NCBI GenBank assembly: GCA_021234155.1
Contig: JAJEKV010000030.1
Coordinates: 3,756,761 to 3,820,760, forward strand
Source of the DNA: Isoetes taiwanensis
Taxonomy: Eukaryota; Streptophyta; Lycopodiopsida; Isoetales; Isoetaceae
Direction of reading: 5' to 3'
Length of the DNA: 64,000 nt
Shown piece after piece: positions 57,100 to 64,000 of this stretch; position 1 is the stretch's first letter, and each line of letters begins with the position of its first letter. The notes beneath the pieces are model-generated. The model was not told the origin of the DNA. It did not search any database and saw only the letters and a list, made by a program, of their open reading frames with translations. A program made the position numbers and the translations under genes.

Positions 57100-59220
57100 C
57101 ATCCTCGATAGCTCTATACAAATTCCAGCCAAGATGTTCAAGCCGCCGCCATGCAGCCTACATGCATCCCGTGAGGCTCTCATGATCGGTGTTCAAAGGC
57201 CCCCGAGGCTTCCGGCGCTGTTCAAAGAGACCTTCAAGCTGCCACTTCCCATGTTCAAACTTTGGAGGCCCAACTTTAAGAAAAGCACGCGGCTCTATTA
57301 CAGGCCCGTATAGATCTCAAAAGTGCTCAGGATCAGACCAGCCTACTTACAGATCAGCAGGCTCAGCTCCAAACCCAAATTCAGGACTTATTGGAACAGA
57401 ACAAGTCCAAAGATACCCTCCTGGGTGAAAAGGAGAAAGACATTGCTAAGCTAGACACCTTGTACTCAGAGCTTTGTGACAATTACAGCACTCAAGTTCA
57501 AAATCTCACTGAGCGTGAAGCTCGACTCACCTCCCTTGAAGCTCAACTTTCCACGCTAACCAATCAGTTAACGGCCCTCCAGACTCAGCTTTTGGAGGCT
57601 CAGAAACAAAAGGTCATCGATGACGCGGAGATTGCCACGCTTCGCCTCCATACTCCTGGGCAATCCTCTTCACATGCCACGCTTCGTAGTAAACGGGTCC
57701 GTGATCAGTCCCGTCTTTTGTTAGAAAAGGAGCATCGGATCCGTGACCTTGAACATCAGCTCCAGCAAGCAGTTCAATCGGCTGAGGAAGCCCAAAACAA
57801 ATAGGAGGGATATCTTGACATTGCTACAAACATCCCGGTGGACTTCTCTACTCCTTCCAGCTATCTTGACTATGTGGTGGCCCGACGGCACCTCTTTCTT
57901 TTGAAGTGGTACACGGCCCATGGCAATGTTCATCAACAGCCACTCAAAAGTGTGGACTTCCTTCGGATCTGGCCGGATCTTTCTATAGAAGACAAGGGTT
58001 TATTTTGTGCACTCTTAGTCTTTGATCAGCTTACGGTTGAAGATCCTGAATTAGTCATCTTCCGAGTTCTTCAGCCCATGGCTTATGTTTTTCATGACTT
58101 CTACCTGGCGGATCTCCATGATAAATTCCGGGATGAGGCCCATCGTGTTTTTAGAGGCAACTCAAATGCTGCTTGGTTGTTATCACCAACAAACAAATAT
58201 TTCCAGGATCCTGCTCAGTCTCAGACTTTTGAACAGGAGTACATGCCTGAACTGGCTCGACGCACCTACCTTCCGTGGCGTGTCGAAGCGTTGGAACAGG
58301 TAAACAAAAATGCGGGCGCACCACGATGATGCAGAGTTTGCCCGTTTATATGCTGACTTGGGAGGCTACAATCAACTCCAAGGGCCTTCGGACGGCAAGA
58401 CCATCCCGCGGGTTGGGTCAATCCTCTCACGTCTATCAATTACTCTCTACTTCGTAGAATGGGACCATTGGTGTCGCGGCTCTTGATCCAAATCTTGTTC
58501 AAGCATTTAGGGACATGGCTCTGCAACCCACGCACACGGGCATGCTTCCCTCTCCATATGCTTCCTTAGGAGCCCCTCCCCCTCCGCGGTTCCTTTCTTC
58601 TCGACCGTCTTCCCGCTTTGGGCCCGAAGGTCATGGATGGCCCGCTGGGTCAACTCGCTCATCTCCACGGATCTCCGTGGGATCCCCGATTTGTCGACGC
58701 CCAATTGGGAGGATAATGCCACTTTAAACACAACTAAAAATTGGATTTATATCGGTAATGAGCGTGGTTGGCAAAAGCCTGCTGATGCCTTGCATGGTCT
58801 TGATACCTTCTTGCGCATCGCCGCCACCTCACCGGACCCTTCACCAATCGTCAAGCTGGTTTTAAATGCTGCTCTCAAATGCATCCCGCTTTCGGCTCTT
58901 TAAATCGGCGGCGTCAATCTTTCATCGCAATCCGAATGCCCGGCGTGGTTGTTTCGGTCTCCAAACCTGCCTTCTTATGGAGTGCCAGTTTGTTCCTTCG
59001 GCCGCCCATGCTGCCCTGGAAGACATGGTGCGCTCTCACTTCCTCATTGAGGCCCATCCTGCCCTAGGGCTCAACACCCCTGACGCTCTTCAAACACGCC
59101 AGGACCTCATTGCTCATTACCACAATGGCGCCCTCCTCATTCCTGAGGATCACTTTCCCGACCGGCCGTTTCCCGCCCTCGGAGCACTTCCTCCTTTTCT
59201 TGGTGAGTGTCATTTGGTGG
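57100..59220 (+). pseudogene. Extra ORF of the gypsy element between integrase and 3' LTR
   Basis: A run of same-strand open segments with frameshifts. First comes a coiled coil (57391-57804: 'LLGEKEKDIAKLDTLYSELC', 'LTSLEAQLSTLTNQLTALQT') ending at TAG 57802. In the same frame after it (57838-58329) lies 'TPSSYLDYVVARRHLFLLKW', 'KSVDFLRIWPDL' and 'PELARRTYLPWRVEALEQ'. Later pieces (58637-59220) include 'LNTTKNWIYIGNERGWQKPA' and 'FPALGALPPFLGE'. Function is unknown; position suggests an accessory or gag-like ORF of the element, or the gag end of a second one. Confidence 0.5.
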
Positions 59221-59224
59221 GGAG
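59212..59224 (+). other. Polypurine tract of the gypsy element
   Basis: The purine-rich ttggtggggag directly precedes the TGTTAGTCCC start of the LTR. Confidence 0.65.
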
Positions 59225-59731
59225 TGTTAGTCCCAGGCCTCCCGGTATGGGACTATTCATGCATACAAATGACGAGGTCAAGCTCAAGGATCCCGCAGGG
59301 CGAGGCCACGGGTCAGTCGTCCAAAGCCCAGCAGAAGACCAAGCAGCAGACCACGCAGTCAAAGCTTGGGTCTGCTACCAAGAGGCGCCGCGACAAGTGA
59401 TGACCCGTCACCGCCTACGTCAGCGTGGTTATAGGCACTTCAAGAGGCACCGCCAACATTCCTGCAAATCAGGCCTCCTTCCAGGAGTCGGCAAGAGATC
59501 CGGTCGAGTGTCTATATTGGGCCAAAGGCCATTGTACTATATATATGAGTAGAGCTAGCACATGATTTTTTAGATGAGTTTTGAGTCTTGTCTCTCTTCA
59601 GTCTTCTCTCGATTGCGAGAGCTCATGTATGTTCATCATTGATATCAAGGAAGCTTATCATTTTCCTCTCATTGTTCTCTTTTGTTCTGTTTTCTTCCTC
59701 TTGTTCTCTTCTTGCAAATCCCGCGTGACAT
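59225..59731 (+). repeat. 3' LTR of the gypsy element (right end tentative)
   Basis: It starts TGTTAGTCCCAGG. A promoter-like 'tactatatatatgag' lies at 59532, followed by pyrimidine-rich sequence typical of an R/U5 region (59580-59715). The end is placed at CGTGACA (59731) because a TG...CA pair fits, but there is no second LTR to confirm it. Confidence 0.55.
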
Positions 59732-59806
59732 AGTCCCCCGGATTCTCCTGTTAGATCCATGGGTCCTCACAGAGGGCTGTCTTGCAGGAGTTCCCGAACC
59801 CAGACC

Positions 59807-59889
59807 CCAAACACATGTGTGAAATGGGGGTACTTGCACTTTAATTTCAGTGCATGTGTGAAATGGGTGTACTTGCACTTTAATTTCAG
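59807..59889. repeat. 41-bp tandem duplication
   Basis: 'catgtgtgaaatggg.gtact' followed by 'tgcactttaatttcag' occurs twice in tandem with one or two mismatches. Confidence 0.85.
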
Positions 59890-60180
59890 GACCACACGGT
59901 AAGAATTCTTAGCCTCATCAATGGGTGAAAATATTTTTACCCCAGTTATTGTGATTCCATCGCAAGATATTCCCTCCCGCAGAATCACCAGGCCGGCGAA
60001 ATGGGGTCCGTTCGAGACCCCAGAACCGCATACCACGACAAGGTCACGCGCACCCTCTGATGCATCCCGGTACCGCCGGTCGCCCATTCTATCGGCCGTT
60101 TGTTTTGAAACCTTCCTGAATCGCCCGCGGAAAGAAACCATCGGGATAGAATCACAACTCTTATATTCCACTAGAAGGAA

Positions 60181-60531
60181 TCCTGGCCAGGTAGGATAAA
60201 ACAAGCGAATCACGAGAATACGATTCTACCGAAAAGAATCGCGTGAGCGTTACGCCCGATGGAATCACATACGTGTGGGTATTCAGCGTGGGCGGAATCA
60301 CCCACGAGAGATTCCGGGCGGAATCCACGGTTTTGTGATTCCCCGTTGAACGGAATCCTGGCAGAGTAGGATAAACGCTTCGGAATCACCGAATGCGATT
60401 CCACTTTCGAAGAATCCGTGTGAGCGATTACGCGCGATGGAATCACATTACATTATTCAGCGTGGCGAGAATCACCATAGAGATTTTTGGGGCGGCATCA
60501 CGGTTTTGTGATTCCCCATTCGACGGAATCC
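60181..60531. repeat. ~175-bp tandem duplication rich in GGAATC/GATTCC
   Basis: Copy one (about 60181-60357) and copy two (about 60358-60531) share order and phrases: 'gtaggataaa', 'gtgagcg.ttacg', 'gatggaatcacat', 'attcagcgtgg', 'cacggttttgtgattcccc', 'acggaatc'. Divergence is about 15-20%. GAATC or its complement occurs about 20 times in the block. Confidence 0.85.
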
Positions 60532-60826
60532 ACGCCACCCGGAGACGATCGACCTTTCGATTTGTTAGGTGGATATTTTGGCTATTTTAATTATGTCCCA
60601 GTATATAATTATTATTATTAAGTAGATTTTATTTCATAATATATTATTTAAGGGTTTTGAATTCTGGCGACTCATAATTATGCGGGACACCTGCCACCGA
60701 CAATGTCATGATTGAAGGCGCTTCTGGCGTATCGGTCCTCCACGTCAAGCCCTAGCATGAACTGCACCCATCCGAAGGAATCACACCTTAGCGCCAAAAT
60801 TTCCCTTTCTCTATTTCCAAACATTC

Positions 60827-60955
60827 GTTTCCTCACAGGTTCGTTCCGGCGCCCCATTCTTCCCGGTGCCCCCTTTTTTCTAGCATGGATCCGATTCGTT
60901 TTCTCACAGGTTCGTTCCGGCACCCCGTTCTTCCCGGCGCCCCCTTTTCTACTAG
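60827..60955. repeat. 74-bp tandem duplication upstream of gene D
   Basis: 'cgtttcctcacaggttcgtt' followed by 'ccggcgccccattcttcccg' repeats as 'cgttttctcacaggttcgtt' then 'ccggcaccccgttcttcccg', ending at 'ccccctttt'. It probably lies in the 5' untranslated region of gene D. Confidence 0.8.
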
Positions 60956-60995
60956 TGTCTGTTCTTGTCTTTTTGCTGCCTCAATCCCTTTCCAG

Positions 60996-63295
60996 ATGGC
61001 GCAGAGTCTTGAAACCTCGCTGGGCGAGAACTTCCAGGTTGAATCCGATGCAAATTTGGTTTTTGTGTTCCCTGTGAACAATCCCTTGCAAGAAGAGTCT
61101 CTTGATTCGGAGGTGGACTCCCCTCCTGGTAAGGGTTTTGCAGCTGAGGGTTTTGGGACAGCTGCAGGCGTAGGTGTGGAGCCGGATCCGCAATCTGTTC
61201 GTGCTAAGCTCATTGTTGAAGCTTCTCGTATATTCCCAAATATTTGGCGGGTGCAGATGCCTTCGAAAATTCTATTCCAGTGCCTCCAGAACCCAAATTA
61301 GAGGATGTTGATTGCAAGGATGCAGAAGCCAGTATAGAGTGCGAAATTGATTTATGCAGCGATGCCGTGGAAAACCCTCCTTGGGAGAATGCCGAAAACA
61401 TGGCAGAATTTTTCAACTGGAAGTTCGATGCGGGTGATGGTCGGTGGTACTGCCAATTCAACAACTGTGATCGCAGTTACTCTAAGAAGTGGGATTTGGA
61501 AATCCACAGGTTAGCCAAGCACAGCATGACCGGGGATTACAAGCTGCCAGCAGCAAATCGGGGAAGGAAACCAAATGCCCCTGAGTTAGCCAAGAAGAAG
61601 AGGGATTTTGAAATGGTGAAGTTGCAGCGGAGTGTAGATGAGGATTACCTGTGGCATCACAACCTGAGACGGATTTTGGCAAGGGCCAGGCGCAGGGCCG
61701 AAGCTATGGCAGAGGAGCAAATAGAGCATGGGATTCTTAAACTGGCAAACAAGGCTGCTTGGGTCATTCAGCAGGTGGAGATAAGGCGGATGGTGGAGGA
61801 GAGTTTGGAGGATCAGAAGAGGGCAGCAATAAGAAATAACATTGCTAGAAGGTTCAATGTTACGGTTGAAGAGTTGAGGGCCGACATGTCTATGGTTAGA
61901 GAGCAGGAACAGGTCGACCGAGATGGTTTCAGTATGGAAGTTGCATAAGCAGAAGGGGAATTTGCATCCCCCCCTCCCAAGAAAGCAAGCAAGCTCCCGG
62001 CCAAGAGCCTTCCGAAAACACCGAGGAAAAAGAGGGGTGCAAATAAAACAGAGGATTGCATAGCTCCTAATCACATTGAGACGTCCAGCTACATTCAGGG
62101 TCTGCGCGATGCTATTCAAACAGCCGGTCTTCCGGACCCCTGTGCTTCGTCGGAAGAGGAAGGGACAATTATTGAGATTCCCATGATGCATAGACTGGAG
62201 GCCACATTTCTTGATTCTGTTTTTGCTTACCAATCAGGCCTTGTTTCCAGGAATTGGACCTGTAATTTTACATTCAAGTATCCATTGACAATCTGCAGCA
62301 CAGCAATTCGGGTAGGGAAGAAATCGGCCGCATCGGAATTTCGGATCTATGGCAATTTTGCCCAGGATTTCATGACAGTGCCCAGTGTAGGAGACGATGT
62401 GGACTGCAGAATCAACGAGGAATGCGTTGGTGCCTATCTTCTGTAAGTTCAGAGTTGAGTTTTTTTGGGTTTCACAATGCACAATGCCCTTCACAGAGCC
62501 TTAATACATGCCATCCCGCAGAACAAGAGGTCCCAGCATGTTTTCATCCATCCCGCGGCCTTCGGCCTGTTCTTGCAAAACTGTTTGGAGGGTCAATCAG
62601 ATGCATATGAAATGTTCGGTAATCTAATCCCACCGAAACCTTTTAGCAGGCAGAATTGGCGGATGCAAAATGTCGGTTTCTACTACTTTCCAGTAATGAG
62701 CAGGTATACAATTCGATTTTGAATTCATAGGTAGGCAATTCGATTCCTAAAACTTGTTTTGCAGCAATCACTGGAGCCTGCAGCAATATTGGTATCCAAC
62801 GAAGAGGCATGCCGGAGGCTTCAAACACCGTGCCCAGTGGTGCTGCATTTAGATTCAGTGTCGCCCATGCACTCCAACTTAAGATGTTTCGCCACTATGT
62901 AAGATGAATTGGCACCTTTCCTATCGAATTTGCCTTCCCTGATTGCTATATTTGTGCACAGCTTCATAACAAACATTATGAAGAGGTGGAATTTTGAATC
63001 CTCGAGCCTGCACAATGCCCCTTGTGTCCCCTTGAATATGCCCCAGCAGGAGAACACCCAGGATTGTGGGATATACACAATTTGTTTTGTCAAGAGGTTC
63101 CTGTTGGACATTTGCAACACGAAAGATCATTCTATGAGTGTTATGTGTGCAATTTTTACCTAATTTCGTGATGTTTTGTTCTAAACCGCCCGCTTGTAGG
63201 TAATTGACACATCCAAATGGTTTGGGCGGAGCGAAATCGACATGACAAGGTCGACATTTGTAGTGATGCTGCAAAAGTTATTTGACTGCATCTAG
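60996..63295 (+). pseudogene. Gene D: C2H2 zinc finger plus Ulp1-like (C48) cysteine protease, broken
   Basis: Inferred exons: 60996-62442 (donor GTAAGT), 62497-62703 (donor GTATAC), 62765-62898 (donor GTAAGA), 62962-about 63136, 63200-63295. After an acidic N-terminus comes a C2H2 finger (61451-61522, 'CQFNNCDRSYSKKWDLEIH'), a long helical Arg/Glu-rich segment, a basic 'KKASKLPAKSLPKTPRKKRG', then the Ulp1 domain. Its triad is visible: His in 'SNHWSL', Asp in 'VVLHLDSV', Cys in 'QENTQDCGIY' (63065-63067). Ulp1 enzymes remove SUMO-type tags, and plant transposons often carry them. Defects: a frameshift near 61215-61260, an in-frame TAA at 61946-61948 with the frame open on both sides, and a shift just after HWSL. 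Probably a dead element-encoded or host gene. Confidence 0.75.
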
Positions 63296-63444
63296 CAAAG
63301 GAAAAGCACCTTTCATCTACCCCAGGGGGATTGGTTCGAGGAGGGTGGCTTGCTAACCCGTCTGAGGAGAAATGGCCCATGAGTTCAACTCTGCTTTTGA
63401 ATAGAAAACAAGAATTCCCAGCTTTGCTGGTTTTATTTTCACAG

Positions 63445-63556
63445 GAATTCATACCACTGTATATGAAGCTCTAAGGAAGTTTTTTGAATTTGAATTTGAA
63501 AGATTTTCCACTGTATATGAAGTTCTAAGGAACTTTTTTGAATTTGAATTTGAAAG
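63445..63556. repeat. 56-bp tandem duplication
   Basis: 'ccactgtatatgaag.tctaa' followed by 'ggaa.ttttttgaatttgaa' and 'tttgaaagatttt' occurs twice in tandem with very few differences. Confidence 0.9.
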
Positions 63557-63603
63557 ATTTTGAGCGGGAACCAATTATATGCTAGATTCTATTCCGTGGA
63601 ATC

Positions 63604-63979
63604 TGTTGGGGTGGTCACCACTCACCACACTCGTCACCACTCACCACTCACCACACTCGTCACCACACTTGTCACCACACTCGTCACCACTCACCACTCA
63701 CCACACTCACCACTATTGAGGTGGTATAGGAGATTATATACCGTATATGAAGTGATGTACGCACATGCACGCGTGCAGGGTATTTGCACGTAGCATTGTG
63801 GAGCCATGATGATCAGAGGATTATCTGAGCAGAGAGAGAAGAACAAAGAGATGGTGTATTGAGAGAGAGTATTTTGCTTGATCTAGCTATGGAGATGATG
63901 ATTCTTTGTGTTGTGCATTGCCTTGATCTGATAGATTGAGCTTGAATTGTTGGGTTTTTCATCCTTCTTGCATCTAACA
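63604..63979. mobile_element. Solo LTR with TSD gaatc
   Basis: A 376-bp segment begins TGTTGGGGTGG and ends ATCTAACA. It is flanked by the direct repeat gaatc (63599-63603 and 63980-63984). The TG...CA termini and 5-bp duplication fit an LTR left after recombination between two LTRs. It contains the CACCACTC microsatellite. Confidence 0.65.
63615..63715. repeat. CACCACTC/CACACTCGT microsatellite
   Basis: About 100 bp of interleaved caccactcacc and cacactcgtcac units inside the solo LTR. Confidence 0.9.
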
Positions 63980-64000
63980 GAATCACAGGTCAGTGATTCA

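Larger units (their letters stand above)
50095..59731 (+). mobile_element. Degenerate Ty3/gypsy retrotransposon with long 3' region (Tat/Athila-like layout)
   Basis: Domains run gag, zinc knuckles, protease, RT, RNase H, integrase (gypsy order), then 3.9 kb of extra sequence, a polypurine tract and a 3' LTR. The long post-integrase region with an antisense ORF is a feature of the plant Tat lineage, though placing it there is inference. The 5' LTR, primer site and gag N-terminus are missing; the left edge near 50095 abuts an unrelated minus-strand ORF. Frameshifts break gag (about 50210-50320), the RT flanks, and integrase (54280-54300). Confidence 0.9.

Noticed and set aside
59767-60213. A 148-codon minus-strand ORF over the 41-bp duplication
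   Set aside because: No domain, and it crosses tandem repeats and GAATC-rich DNA; it is likely chance.
1-64000. tRNA, rRNA or snRNA genes
   Set aside because: I saw no convincing tRNA A/B boxes with a cloverleaf or rRNA signature sequence. A covariance-model scan would be needed to exclude small ncRNAs.

Overview
The window looks like a transposon-rich stretch of a land-plant nuclear genome: AT-rich, with GT-AG introns of roughly 60-110 bp, plant Ty1/copia and Ty3/gypsy elements, LINEs, a MULE, MITEs, and an LTR element primed by initiator-Met tRNA. A fragment of a HYDIN-type (axonemal central-pair) gene at 48.5 kb points to a lineage with flagellated sperm. A fern is my best guess, with another seed-free plant or cycad/Ginkgo possible; this is inference. 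I see no rRNA, tRNA or CRISPR array, and no complete conserved housekeeping gene.

Layout. 1-3.4 kb: a minus-strand three-exon gene (A) for a coiled-coil protein with a zinc/acidic-residue layout like a cut-and-paste transposase; an in-frame stop lies near the window edge. 3.7-10.0 kb: a 5'-truncated copia element split by a 3.05-kb terminal-inverted-repeat element with a perfect 10-bp target duplication. 11.3-14.3 kb: a minus-strand five-exon gene (B) joining a ParB-like domain to a beta-class DNA-methyltransferase-like domain. This is the most unusual gene here. 14.3-15.0 kb: simple ACTACAC-type DNA. 15.6-15.9 kb: two exons of a possible membrane protein. 16-19.8 kb: intergenic DNA with a foldback and a 0.9-kb array of 19-bp repeats. 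19.85-23.87 kb: a complete non-autonomous LTR retrotransposon (TSD ctttg) holding two MITEs. 23.9-24.6 kb: a second ACTACAC tract, in the opposite orientation. 24.5-25.7 kb: gene C, built from repeated exon cassettes. 26.2-35.9 kb: a decayed MULE transposase gene split by a 6.55-kb LTR element (TSD cctac). 36.2-37.35 kb: degenerate 45-bp repeats. 37.6-43.3 kb: two LINE copies of one family facing each other. 43.3-50.1 kb: mainly noncoding, with exon fragments of unrelated host genes (LepA/GUF1, HYDIN, others). 50.1-59.7 kb: a degenerate gypsy element with a long 3' region carrying an antisense ORF and an extra ORF. 59.8-61 kb: tandem duplications. 61-63.3 kb: a broken C2H2-zinc-finger plus Ulp1 (C48) protease gene (D). 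63.60-63.98 kb: a solo LTR.

How the parts relate. Most units are parasitic and nested, and four insertions can be ordered from target-site duplications. Genes A and B lie on the same strand about 1.6 kb apart once the copia element is subtracted, so they may belong to one larger unit (speculative). Genes A, C and D and the MULE are not recognisable host housekeeping genes. Splice models were made by eye and need transcript support.
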